Origin: Panorpa germanica
Lineage: Eukaryota; Arthropoda; Insecta; Mecoptera; Panorpidae
NCBI GenBank assembly: GCA_963678705.1
Contig: OY783211.1
Location: 15,080,603 to 15,144,602 of the forward strand
Direction of reading: 5' to 3'
Length of the DNA: 64,000 bases
Both the position numbers and the translations under genes were made by a program. Position 1 is the first letter of the stretch, and every line of letters starts with the position of its first letter. Below, in pieces: positions 1 to 12,816 of this stretch. Below the pieces are notes generated by a model. It did not search any database. It was not told where the DNA came from and was given only the letters and a program-made list of their open reading frames with translations.

Positions 1-179
1 TAGTAGCAGTAATAAACTAGCGCGCTACGTTATAGATTCATGAAACTCTGGACAAATTAAATTTAGGGGTACCCTAATTCTTACAACGAATACCCCTAAA
101 TGATCTTACTTCAGTGGTCAGTGGTCTAAAGGAATAATGTCAAAATATCCTTTTTGGGGCCGAGATAAAAGTTTGAAAG

Positions 180-1150
180 AATTTTAATTGCACCTAATAC
201 AAAGTAGAATAACTGTTTCAACTTTAGTTAAAACATAAATATGTTCACATAGGATTTGATTATGTATTCCATATTTTGAACAATTTAATATTTTGACCCA
301 ATCAGTTATACCCGGTTAGAATTAAGCCTTCACCGGAACCTAGCCTAGACAAAATACAAATGGTCCGTCTCCTCCCTGATAATATAATGTTTATCACATT
401 TATATTGATTGTACAATCATTTAATTTACAAAAATGTAATTTTCCTATTTGGGACTAAGTTGAAAGTTTAAAAGAAATTGCATTGAAAGTTCCTATCTAA
501 TATTATATTAATTTCAATTGATAAAGTAGAATAACTATTTCAACTTTGGCTAAAACATAAACATGTTCACATGTTTTGAAAAAAATTATATTTTGAAGAG
601 ATACATGACCAAAGGCCGTTTTAATTAATAAATAATTAATCAATTGCTCCACTTCGTCGTGTATCAATACTAGAACGGAAAACCATGTATTTTGTACCAT
701 AAACTTTGCATATATGTACCCAGAAAAGATACATACGAATACGAATACATACTATATTCAAATTATATACATTCAAGGATATTGCATATCCTATGTATAT
801 GCGTGATTATTATGTAAAACCTACACTGTATATCATATGTATGTGCAATATATATACAGGATATTATTTTCACATTATGGAGCATATACAGGGAATATCT
901 AATGATATGTGAGTACTCTATGTAAATTAATCACAGATCAGCTTTGAGAAATGTCAATCGCAAGTGGTTAAATTTTATTTAGAAAATATCACTTCTATTC
1001 GGAAGTAAGCGATTTTTAATACGTCACATGTAGTCCCGGTTACAATTAAACCTTCATCTAGATAAAATACAAATCCTGGCCCATCTCCCTCCTGATAATA
1101 TGCTGTATATCACGTTTCTATTAATTATACAAAATTGTAATTATATTTAA
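180..1150 (+). repeat. local imperfect direct duplications
   Basis: Two segments recur within 1 kb. The stretch at about 205-265 (AAAGTAGAATAACTGTTTC...) recurs at about 524-590. The stretch at about 308-440 (GGTTAGAATTAAGCCTTCA... through the CTCCCTGATAATAT motif) recurs at about 1035-1145. The copies differ by scattered substitutions and small gaps, so they are old. No coding sequence is recognisable. They are probably fragments of an unidentified dispersed repeat rather than a functional unit. Confidence 0.55.
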
Positions 1151-1393
1151 TTAAAAAATTGATATTTTATTATTTTTAAAACTCTTCCTATGTTTATCGG
1201 CACCTGTGCTGCGGCTGTACGAGTATGTTTGAACGTTTCATGATATTCATCTACATCGAACCGTGGTGGTAAACCCAGGGTATCGGCTTTAAATTTCCAT
1301 CCCTTGTAATATACAATGTACAGCATTCACCCTTTGTACCCTGTGGTATATTTCATTGTATATTAAACATATATACTTTACATATTATATATA

Positions 1394-1456
<63 letters not shown>
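1394..1456. repeat. (TA)n microsatellite
   Basis: About 60 bases of nearly pure TA dinucleotide repeat. It is a simple sequence repeat with no other function visible. Confidence 0.9.
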
Positions 1457-1461
<5 letters not shown>

Positions 1462-4459
1462 GAGCATACATACTTTATATATAAATGGGTTTCAATGCAT
1501 ATCAATAAACCACATTTTTTGATAGTGCGATAAAGGCTTTAGGGAGGAATGGCCAGAAGTTTCGTATCGATTTTACATCTCCAGAGAGAACGTTGGTCGT
1601 TCGTTGAATAACATGGAGAATATATATATACCGACATTGACAGGGTGACTGAAATAAACCATAACCCTTGTGCTCTGTTTTATGTAATTATTAAAGAGGT
1701 ATTACTCAACATTGGGTTTAGAAATGTCAAAACTACTTTACCGATACTTAGCTAAGACATAAACCTTTAGAAAATAGTTTAATTCTAGTTAGATATGTTT
1801 TCACTTATCAGGATGGAATCGTAGTAATGTCGAGTAGTCTCATTACAATTTCAGTAAAAATTTTCGAAGCACGTTCTAAGTCACAGGTAGAAAATATATT
1901 AGGGTACGTTCAGGAAAAGAAATTTCGTATTCTAAGGCTTAAGTTTATGGGGTGAGGTAATGCATTTTGCTTCTGAAACTTTCGCCTTCGTTTTTGATCC
2001 AAAATGCCTTCGAAAGCACTGATGCAGAATGGTCTGACAGACTACTTTTCCGAATTCGTTATTCTAATACATGTATGAGTGAATAGAAAACGTGTCGGTG
2101 AATAGAAATCGCATGCTGGTGATACACATACGTCCATATATCATTATTATTATCACAACAAGGACTAACATTTTTAAAGTGCAATTTCTTTAAGTATGAA
2201 TTAGAATCTTAGTTTGGGGTAAATTTTTAAAACCATTTTAAAGAATTTATCAAAATTTAGAGTTGTACTTTATCCCGCTTCCATGTTTGATACGATAAAT
2301 CCAATGCGCTTCATACGGGCCGTGTTTCCTTAGCTTCATAAATATACGTATGCAAATTTAAACATTTACTGAAACTAATATCAGCTCCATGTGATTATAG
2401 TCACCCTGTATTCAACATTAGTTGGCTGCGAGCGTCAACAGTATGGAGGGGTTACAAGAAGGGCTGCACTGTACGTTGTACGAGTACATATGTACCCTAC
2501 TTGGGGTTGTACAATTACATTTAAAATAATACATTTTTGAATCGGCGTTTAAATAGCATGAAATTATTTTTATGTTTTTAACATTTTAGATAAAATAAAG
2601 TTCTACAGATACGACTGTTTTTATTACGGAAGTTTTTTAAGCTTTTCTACTAATCATAAAATGTTTTGAAAATTAAAATCAACCCCTATTAATGGATGGG
2701 ATGTTTATGGGAGTAAGGAAGTACGTATATAGACGATTACAATGATGTGTTTTAATTAATATTTCTTTATTTATTGCGAATTATTCCATGTCCTAGTCGA
2801 ATTTTTTGTTTTGTTTGTGATTTAAAAAATTTAACATTTAGAAAAAAGAGTTTAAAATAAAGTGTTAATTGGAAGAATCAATAGCTAGCCAATAGTTTTT
2901 AGATAGAAGATCTCGTGGATATAATAACGATATTCTATTCTGTTTCCTGTATTTTAAATCTGTATTTAATAAATTAAATACAATAAATTCTGGATTTTTA
3001 GTAATATTAGATACTAGTGCGATGTTTTATTATATTATACTTACAATAACAAATATAAATAGCAATTTAAAATTGTTATTGAAATTTTGCGCGAAGAACA
3101 GAAGTGCTTAAAATATCTTATCTTTATAATTTTAATTGAACCACCTGTAGAAATTATCTTACTACTTGATTACTACCTGCAAGTTAATTCCAAGGTTCAT
3201 TTTCTTCCTTTCATATAGTAATTGTAACGCAATGTTAAAGATTCATCTTGCTTGCGTGTTGCAAGCTAACTGTAGGGTTACATTTCTACATGGGTTACAT
3301 TAGACAAGCTTCTAAATGGTTCTGTCAATTATCTTGCGTAATGTATGCGTTTCCTTTACGAATCAAATGCTTTCCCCTAGTTAGTAACCCTGCAAGTAAC
3401 CTTTAACCCATATGATTTACATAAGCATTTAGCAAAATGCTTTCTCCGAAATCTCTAATGAAACACATTAACTTAGAATTCATTTCGGTGGAAGTTTCAT
3501 ACAATACCGCAAGCATATTAGTTCTTACGTCAATTTCAGTCATTTTAGATCAAACAGTGACATGTTTATCACGAAACGCTTTCTCTGGCAACTCTAGTGA
3601 CGAATACTTAGTGCCTACCACAGTTCCAAACGTAGAAACCAATAATATCAGTTTATTACACCAGTATCAGCGTCGGAGAAGACGTAAAACATAGATACCG
3701 ACGGTGAAACCGACGCCCACGACGACGCGGGAATTGTAGATGAGATAATTAAACATCTGCACTCACTATAGATAGATATGTTAATTACAGTTGAACGATT
3801 CGTGAATTATTAAGCCAAGTGATATAGTTGATAATCACCCATTAAATAGAAATATTCAAATTATTATTCTAAGAATTTATTAAACTGGTGATGGAAATTT
3901 TGTTACTTGAAAGAGATACTAATATAATATAACCATCTCTTTCGTACAAGATAGTTTTAAGCGAGAAAACATTCTTGGCAAATTTGGAACACTTTTTGGT
4001 AACCGTTTTCGGAATGCTTTCAGTCTCTGGTTAAAATAAATGTATGAACCTTCAAGAATTGAAATCACGCAGTCGGATCTTAGACTAATAAAAGCAAGAG
4101 AGAGAGAGAGAGAATTACAGCACCACACCGTCTATCAAATAAAGACGCAGTGTGTCGGCTGTTAAACTTTAATTAAAAATACTTGCGGCTATATTTATAT
4201 AATCATACATAAAGTGATTTATCAAAGAACCCGTTAATTTTATATTAAAGATACCTTTTTTTATATAAGTTCGTACGATGTCATACAAATGGCGCCACCA
4301 TTAATAAATACATTATTTTTAGATAGTACCAACCTTCAAACGATTTGTGCCAAAATTTCATGACATTCCAACTATTACTTTATGAGTTACAATGATTTTA
4401 GTGAAGCTACTTTTTGTAATTTTCAAAACAATGGAAAAATCTGAACTTCGTGTGTTGAT
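1457..4459. other. gene-free AT-rich stretch
   Basis: I see no convincing exon or RNA gene here. Short open frames exist, for example at 3437-3694, but they lack recognisable domains and splice context. A short (GA)n run lies at about 4093-4111. The segment at about 3170-3300, with GCAAGCTAA-type motifs, resembles the degenerate repeat cluster near 29.9-30.3 kb. Confidence 0.5.
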
Positions 4460-5165
4460 AGAGCCGTATCAAAATTTGTTGGGGGCCCAAATGATGGGTA
4501 AAGTTTTTCACAAGAGGAACAGAAACGCTCGGTTTACATTAAAATAATTATATATTGATTATACGTTATTACTTACAATTAATACTCCTAGGAACTAAGC
4601 TAGTCAAACAATTCAAATCAAATATACACTTTTTTTGCCTTTTGTTCTGAACTTATTTATTAAATCATTCATAGCTGAAGACGATTTCAGTTTTTCTAAA
4701 TTTTCTGCCTCTATAGACAATAGTGACAACTCTGATAGCCTTTCCTGTCCCATAGAGGTCTTTAGAATTTTTTTTATCAGTTTTAATTTAGAAAAACTTC
4801 TTTCAGCTGTTGCAGTTGTAACCGGAAGGGACAAGAATAGAAAGCACGTTGTTATTACCTCCGGAAAACTGAATATTGAATTTTATCAGCAATAATTCCA
4901 TAAGTTCCATAATGGAATGAATTTTCTGAATTTCAGATTTTAAGCATGTTTTCAAAGCAATTCATTGTTCATAAAGATCAAATGACATGTCTTTACTGTA
5001 TTTAGCAGACAGTTTTCCGGGGTACTTTTTTATTATTTCGTTTGAAAATAAGAGTTTTTCCGGTTGTAATACTTGGAACATATTACATTATTAAATCTTT
5101 GCTTACACACGTTTGGGGCCCCGTATCATTGATACGGCAGATACGGCGGTAGCTACGCCACTGGT
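4460..5165 (-). mobile_element. hAT transposon relic with transposase C-terminal dimerisation domain
   Basis: On the minus strand, 4613-4834 encodes a 73-residue open frame containing LPVTTATAERSFSKLKLIK and, further on, QERLSELSLLSIE. This is the conserved C-terminal hAT dimerisation region found in hAT transposases and in ZMYM1-like domesticated genes. The + strand right edge reads GTAGCTACGCCACTG, the reverse complement of the common hAT terminus CAGTGGCGTAGCTAC. The frame has no upstream catalytic domain and stops lie just 5' of it, so this is an internally deleted, dead copy. A still shorter derivative with the same edges lies at 27697-27871. Confidence 0.75.
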
Positions 5166-6118
5166 TAGACGTTGGAAAATAAAAGTCGGAAGAAATCTTT
5201 ACCCACCACTTGTTTCCAAATTTTCTAAAGTACACAAATCGACACTTTATGTTAAATGAGTGCTTTTAAGCGACTGGCGCAAATAAATGGTAGCCGGTAT
5301 TATATTGGTCAACTCGTAAACGGTGCTACGTAACATTGCCGACTTGGTAATTCTTGCCATTTGCAAATTAGAGAACAATCTAACATATTTAAAATGCTAT
5401 TTCCGGTCGCCGATGACTATGATCTGCACCTTCACATAATACATACAAAAATGAATACATAATTTCCATAACTTTAATTTTATATATGCTACATGTATTT
5501 TAATATTTATATCATTTTTTAAATTACATTTTGAACATAAATACTTGAGAGTTAAAATGAATTTTTCACCCTGTTTAAGGTATTATTTATAGAGCCGCAC
5601 GGTACTCATATTCATTTCATTCTTTTGTTTAATTACATTTTATTAAATAACATATTATATTATATTATTTAACCCAGTGTTTATTTTTTGTTGAAATATA
5701 TTTGTTTCTAATTTATAATGGTTTTTAATATTAAATAAAGCAGCCCTTTTATATACTGATGGCGGCGATGGGGGTTACCACATTGTTTTCAGATCTAGGC
5801 AACAGACTCATTTTTGTTTTCTTGTCGATCTGACAAATAAATATTTAACAACAGGTTTACAGGGCTCGGGGAAATTTGGGGGGCCCAGCAGAAAGCTCAA
5901 ATTTTGGATTCTGTAATAATTAAATATCATATTAAGAAAAAAAAATTCAAAAATTTTATTTGGGTGCACGGGGGCGGTGTTTGCCAAGAGTAAAAATTGT
6001 GCTAGAAAGACAAAATTACAAATACTTCACGGGCTTCTTAGGATCACGTTCCTTTTTTCGCCCTTCTTACTTCATTTTATTTACATTTTATCTATTTACA
6101 TTTTATTATTATTACTAC

Positions 6119-6400
6119 CTAAACTTTTAACCCCGCTTTATGCCATAACCTGTCTATAACTAAGCACACTGGCCACCTCGGATATCTTAGTAGTTCCTCC
6201 ATACTCGTTGGCAACTCCACTCCATTTTTCACCAAAACTCTGTACAAATTATTTCTGCAGACCTCCGTTTCTGTACATTGGAAGATCAAATGTTCTGGAT
6301 CTGCTACCCCTTCTCCACAATTACACATATCTTCTTCTACCAAGTGATTTCTTTTCAGATGTGCCAATGCCCCTGTATGGTCTACCCTAACTTTGGTACC
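6119..6400 (-). pseudogene. LINE (non-LTR retrotransposon) ORF2 C-terminal fragment
   Basis: Minus-strand 6119-6367 encodes 82 residues with the pattern HTGALAHLKRNH (running in from upstream), then CNCGEG, DPEHLIFQC. This Cys/His-containing tail, following the RNase H-like region, is typical of insect non-LTR retrotransposon ORF2 proteins, where it usually reads like LCECGE...T.EHIL..C. The frame ends with a stop at 6119. No reverse transcriptase or endonuclease domain is seen nearby, so the copy is 5'-truncated or broken. Confidence 0.6.
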
Positions 6401-6587
6401 TAATTACAAATCGAAAAAAAATTTTGAAAAAAAGTTATTTTGTTGAAAAAAATAAAAGAATTTAGTCAGTTTGTATGAAAAATTATTTGTTGTTATATGT
6501 AAAATTAATATAGAACGAGTTAAATATTTCAATTTAAAAATGGAATTAAAATTTGAAATGAAATTCAATTTTCACATAAAAGACAGT

Positions 6588-6615
6588 CGTCGCTTGCGAC
6601 GGGGCTAAACTCTAG
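6588..6615 (+). mobile_element. possible Helitron 3' terminus
   Basis: A perfect 6-bp GC-rich hairpin (CGTCGC-TT-GCGACG, 6588-6601) is followed by ten bases and then CTAG at 6612-6615, with T immediately after. Helitron 3' ends have this architecture: a short hairpin about 10 bases before a CTRR terminus, inserted before a T. I could not identify the 5' TC end or any Rep/helicase coding sequence. It would therefore be a non-autonomous or truncated copy. Confidence 0.4.
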
Positions 6616-7185
6616 TATTCTAATAAAGTCATATTTTTTCCAAAGCAACGCAATAGAGACAACTGATGATTTGTTTATTATAATACATATTGATGAAGAT
6701 GCGATGTTTCAGAGAGAGTTTACAAGTTATATGGATGATAAAACACATATGATTCATGGTAAAATTCACGTATGATAATGTAAGTATGTTATATGCAGCA
6801 TCAGCATATTGAATAATTTATCGATGCACCGAAATATGGCTCATCTCCTAAGCACATGTTATGCAGCGGCTTACACAACGTTGCATGAGGACGGGTATAA
6901 TGCATTTACACTAATACCTTTGAATTACTAACGCATTTCATGCAATTAGGTTAATGAGGTTGTAGTTAGTTACGTTCTGTAGTTAATGAATTGGTCAAAT
7001 CGTGCAATAATTAACATTGTTTCTATAATGAAGTATTACCACTTTGTCAGCCATTAAATCTTTAAGGAAACACATAAAATTATCTTTGTTATTTCAAGTA
7101 TTAGTAAAACCATTTTTCTACAGAATTTGATAAAATGTAAATGTGATGTTAATATACATGTCCTTAATTAAATAACAAATTAAAT

Positions 7186-7672
7186 TAATCAATTGTTGCT
7201 TGAAATTGATGTTAATAAATGTGTATTGACGTGTCTATTTTATTAAATATCTAAATATTTACGGAGATATAGCAATTAAAAATTTGAATTGTGTTTTAGC
7301 GCTAGAAATAGTCGGCCATATTTGTATGACGTGAAATGCATTTTAACGTCACTTATTTGTTGATTAGGTCAGTGCTGTGGTAATGTTCTGTAGCTGTTGG
7401 TAGTCAAATAATCAAGTCAAGTCAAAGAATAATAGGTTTTTATTTTATTTAACCCTGCTAAGGCAGACATAATATTGAAATTTTATTGTTCCTTGAAATA
7501 GCTGTAAATAATATTTGATATTTTGATATATAAATACACATAGCAGAGATTTATGAGCTGTAAGGTTGGTAGCGGTTATGATGTCACATTTGGAATGTGT
7601 ACAACGTTGAATCCCTTTAATAATTAAAGAGACAAAATGACTTTTTTAATTGTTATTTCTAAAATAAATTGT
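7186..7672 (+). mobile_element. family A DNA element, truncated at both ends
   Basis: The sequence matches the interior of the inverted-repeat family described at 44956-45591. It begins at the segment CAATTGTTGCTTGAAATTGATG and runs to the ATTAAAGAGACAAAATGAC segment. Both terminal inverted repeats are missing. No coding potential is visible. Confidence 0.7.
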
Positions 7673-8387
7673 TCGGCCTATATGTCTATCGCCGTATTAC
7701 TCGAAGTGCAGTCTCCAAAAAATAATAAAATACTCTATGGAATATATTTTAATTGTTAACATTAAAAAAATCATCGTTGAAGAGCATAAAACAATGTATC
7801 ATCCAACAACAATTTCTAAAGATTTTTTGTATTAATTGAATTTCTCATGTAGCTTAAAACTCGGTCTCTGCTACGTTGAAGACATGTTTAACTCTTAGCT
7901 GGTTGAATATACTGAACACTACCTCTGCTGTGAGATGAATCAATAAAGAACACAAAACAATTATTCCAGTTTTCACTTCGTAACAAGAAATATAAGAAAA
8001 GAAACAAGGAAAATATAAAAACACAGAATAATAGTACCGTAGGTTATGAAAATAAAAAATGTGCATAAATTATAGACCCCTCCCCCCCATACTGTATTAT
8101 GGAACGTGCGTCATGTCAAACTGACTTAACATCACGGCAGAAGTAAAAATAAACAAAACCAACCCTCTTCAACTTTAGACACTTTTTCGAAAGATTATTT
8201 TTGACAAAATTATTACCATTTAAATTCGTCTAAAGCAATGTAAATTCCCCTTAAGTATATTTAGTAAATTACCTAAATTGGTATAAAATGTAATCAGAAA
8301 TTATGTGTTATCCTATCTATTAATTTTGTGATGATTTATGTTATGTAATACATAAGAATGCGATATTTTTTTTAAATTGACAAGAGT

Positions 8388-8800
8388 GTAACTTTTAAAA
8401 TTTCCAACAAAAGTAAGACTTTTTATTTTTTTAATATTAAATATATTTTCCAGCGTACTTTTTTACGCTATTTCAAAACATAAAAACCATTTTTAAATAT
8501 CTAAAATATTTACGCCTTAACTTGCTAATATATAGAAAACAAAGACACCTATTTAAAAATAAATTGCAGATTTGGAATCAGAATAAAAAACTACGTCAAA
8601 GACCATTAAAAATTGAACAAAACAAAAGTGTTAATTTTTCTGAATTCATTTAAAATTTTCAATGAAAAACATATATTTATTTTGACGTAAAAAATATTTT
8701 TTCTCTCGTAGTTTTTTGCTCTGAATTCAACACTGAAAACCTTTTTTAAATATCTACATTATTTACTCCTTAACATGCTGATATCTCGGAACTTTCATGA
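8388..8800 (+). repeat. two degenerate direct repeats, period about 255 bp
   Basis: The block at about 8400-8540 recurs at about 8655-8795. Both end in a shared segment of the type TTTTAAATATCTA...ATTTAC.CCTTAAC.TGCT.ATAT. Fragments of similar sequence appear again around 22.1-22.5 kb. The repeats are diverged and encode nothing recognisable. Confidence 0.45.
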
Positions 8801-11680
8801 AATTAAAAACAAAACAACTAAAAATAATTTAGCAGCCGTACTTCTGTGTATCCCTTTTAAATATTCATTACTGTGTTCTGTAAACTGTTTTAAATTTAAG
8901 TGCTATTTTGCTTGAATTTTGTAGAATTTGGAATAGGACACAAACAAACAAAACAGAAAACGTCAATAATCATATGTAGTTTATTTTCATTTGAAAGAAC
9001 AATAGAATAAAACAAGATATTGGTTCTTTCTTGAATCCCGTTAAACGGGTCATCCGATATGTATCGTTGAGTTTAAATTCCATTGCAACATTATAAGAAA
9101 CGACCCTATAAGTCCGACATTATAAGTCATGACCATGAAAAACTTGATATCAGACTTCTCACACTATGACTCATAATACTTTACCGTATTTTTTCGACAT
9201 TTATAATTCCTTTATATAGAATACTTTATAACAACTATAAATTACTCAGAAAAATAGTTTTTACTCTAAACACCAAATCCCAGAAGTCAAGTCACACTTT
9301 TTCCTAGAAATGAAAATAATCCATATGTCAATAATTGAGGTTATGTTTGTAAAAAACTCTACAGAATTATTAGAAAACCTCCTGCACTATAGACAGATAC
9401 AATATTCATCTATATTCCATATTCTACATTCTTTCTGTGTTCTATAGGGCTGTAGGCTGTAGGCTCTCTGTATGGATGACCTAAATAAAAAAGTTTCGCA
9501 GAGAAATATGATGTTTTGTTGATTTTCTGTTTGTAAGTTTATTTCAAAATTGGAAAGTTCTATGTAGTCAACAATTTATGACAACTATTAAGAAATAAAA
9601 TAACTTTTATAAAGACCTACATATTATTTAACTTCTAAATAAAGAGGTACCTATAGTTACATAGTTATATTGTTATAAAGCCTTACAAAGTTTCTTGGAA
9701 ACCATTAATAATTCAAATACAAAATAATGTATAATAAACTTGCTACGTAATGTAATGTTGTTCGTCTGCTGCATTCTAATACAATACACGAGTAAAAACA
9801 TTGTTTCACTTAAAAAAGTGTACAAAAACACTAAATCATTGTTATATTCTATGTTATATAGTTACTAGTAGTTAGGCCACAGTTTTTAAGAGTGCTTTAA
9901 CGTTAGACGCATTTTGAAAGACTATTTTCGACAATATTCAGCTACATAAATTTGCGCTATGACATCAGATTTTTCCATTGTTTTGAACATTGCAAATGTA
10001 GAGTCTCTAAAACCACTCTAATTCGTAAAATAATGATCGGAATGTTCTAAAATTTTGATGCATATCGTTTGAAGATTGGTACAATTTAAAAATCATATGG
10101 ATTTGTCGATAGTGGCGCCATTTATTTGTCATCTTTCGTACTTATTGAGTTTTTTCCTTCGATTCTTTTATTGTTAAAAGATTATTTAAAATATTGTTAC
10201 AAGTTACCTTACATGATGTTTTGTAAATATATTCAAACACGTAGAAACACTTTCAAGTTAAGCAAAGCATTAATAAGTGTACGTTACTTCTTAAAGTGTC
10301 AATATCTTTTGTTTCTCAGCCTTTGAAGTTAGATCCGATTTACAAGGAAACATTTTATATTTTTATGTTAACAGAAAAAATAAATATATTTTATTTAGAT
10401 AAATAATTTGATCATTAAGGATCTTCCTCGCTGATGTGGCCCACATATATATAGAATTTAAAAATGTTTCCATTCAATTACAATCACTATTTACATCAAG
10501 TAGTATTTAAATACAATATGGAATACTAAAATGCTGTTGGCACTAGAGAATGAACCAAATAACGTTCAAAACGAATTAAAAGTTTATTTAATGAAATCAT
10601 AATATTCATTAGCTTACAAAAGACGTCTTCACTTTAAGACACTTAAAAGACGGCTATTCATTCCTCTTGAAGTCATTTTACACCAGACATCCTGGCAGAT
10701 TTCCTCTATTTATATTTAACAATAATTTTTACATACGTATTGGAATTAAAAAAAGGAAGATATTTTAAATTATTATATCTCGAATACTATTTTTTTTAAA
10801 TTTAGTTAAAAAACGTTTTTCTTTACTCTCATCAATTTTTTCAAAATTCTATCTAGAGATTTTTTTTATATAGTAGAAAATAGTTAAGCGAACATGTTTC
10901 AAATAGGTGGGCTTCAAAATTGTTAACTTTGTTATTAATTATCTCGGATTCTAAACAGTCAAAAATTCTGAAACTTATGGATTTATTAGTAAATGAATAA
11001 ACAAATATTTTTTTTAAATTTATCGATAAGTGGTTTCACGCTAAACAAATAAATCTAATCATTATTCCTAATTAATAGCCAAGGGTGATAATACCTATTA
11101 TTTTTATTAGGGTTCACATACTTTTTAAATACTACCTAAAACCTTAACTAAAAAGAATTTACATTTAGCAGAGTTTATTATAAAAGAACTGATAATAATA
11201 TAAACACTTATAATTAATTGGTTATTAATTAATAATGATTCTACATACATGAGATGATACGACAGGATAATATTGAAAATTAAATACTATTGAACTTAAG
11301 TTTAACAATTAGGTCGAATTATACCTAGTTAGAGAAGTTTTGGAAATCTAGTAATTAGCACGATTTCATACATAAATTATATATTAAGCAGGGTCAAATT
11401 ATTCAGTAAATCGTATCCTAAACAGTGACTTGTAAATACCGGAAGTTCGGACTGATATGAAGTTACTTCAGAATATAATTACATAAGTTTAACGGTAGAT
11501 TAATTATAATATAATGTTAGAACAATTAAGTCAACCATTTGTATAATTCATTTAATATTTCTAATTGTTTTTATGAACTTTAAATCAAAACTAATTGTAA
11601 TTTTATTAATTATGTGTTATAAATTACTTTCGTAACAATTTTGATCGAAATCCAATTAGAAGCGAATCGTATCACTCTGA
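8801..11680. other. gene-free AT-rich stretch
   Basis: No exon, RNA gene or intact mobile element could be supported. Open frames are short and lack family features. The segment could contain upstream regulatory sequence or untranslated exons of the iRhom gene, but nothing in the sequence proves this. Confidence 0.4.
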
Positions 11681-11802
11681 ATGATGATTGGAATCCTATT
11701 AGACATTAGTGAGACATTACATGCAGCTTTGGACAGCATGTCTGCACCGGACGGAACGGTCCGTACCCCCTCTGATTGCCTTCCTTATACTTTCCAAACG
11801 AG
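11681..11802 (+). CDS. candidate first coding exon of iRhom
   Basis: The downstream exon at 12817 starts with one base of a split codon, so a 5' exon leaving two bases is required. Here an open frame from ATG 11681 (an alternative in-frame ATG is at 11738) runs to a possible donor AG|GTTTGT at 11803. It leaves exactly two bases, AG, which joined to the first G of the next exon give an Arg codon. The segment is also richer in G+C than its surroundings. The donor is weak and the 40-residue product has no recognisable motif, and phase agreement alone occurs one time in three by chance. The true 5' exon could lie elsewhere, even outside the window. Confidence 0.35.
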
Positions 11803-12816
11803 GTTTGTCGTGGAACTACCCAGTACTACCACAGTACTAACATATGTTCTCCCGAACACTGTTTGACTAATGTCTAACCCCTGTCTGATACGAGATTTCT
11901 AAGATACGACAAATTATTTGTAGGGTTGTGCTCGAGCACAAATTTTCTTACCCACTGCGTTGTCAAAATTTATTTTCAGAATTTACGAATGTTCAAATTA
12001 TTGAAACTTAATTTAATGTTATAAGAAGGATTATTTATCAACTATTACCATTTCTTTCACTTATGAAGATCTTATAATTTTAGGTTATGACCATATCTTC
12101 AGCATTATTAAAAAAAAAAATTATCAGAGAAGTGTTTGTTTTACTTGTTGAATGATTTTGCTATGAATAATTTACTAATAAATTATTAATTACAATATTA
12201 ATTACTTCACAAGTTCTAGCAACCTTGACAAAGTTAAGGTCAATGATAAGGTTTGGTTGTATTTAAGTAGCCTAATTTTGTCATTAAAAAAGAGTCTTTG
12301 GTTAGACCGTAAGCTATTATTAAATATTAAAATATTTAATTTTATTTTCTAAACAAAACAATTCGTTGAAGTATGTTTAATAAAGCTATAATATTCTTTA
12401 ATCCTAGCAGTAGCAAGTTTATCAAGGGTTGGAAGGATAGCGGAAGGAAGGGTAGCTAGCATATTTTATCTACAATATTTCATTTAAAAAGAATCATAAT
12501 CTGTAGCAGTCCAAATCCCAAGTTAACGATTTTCATCAAATTTTCTTAAAATGAAAATTAATCCCAGGAGAAAGAAAGGAGATGAATAAAACAATTTTTT
12601 GTACTTTTCAATAAAGCACGACAAAATAATGAAACTCGAGAATATGCAAAAGTGATAAAATTATTTATAAAGAATAAACAAAAAAGACAAGTATTTTATG
12701 AAATTGTACTATATATTGATAAAAAAATGTATGTCTAAAGGAAATTAGATTGGTTTTCGTAGTTTGAAGCTGCACATTTGTTATGTCATTAGAATTAACA
12801 TGAATTCTTTTTATAG

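Noticed and set aside
3437-3694. 85-residue open frame ending in a run of Arg
   Set aside because: There is no recognisable domain, splice context or conserved start; such frames are expected by chance at this length.
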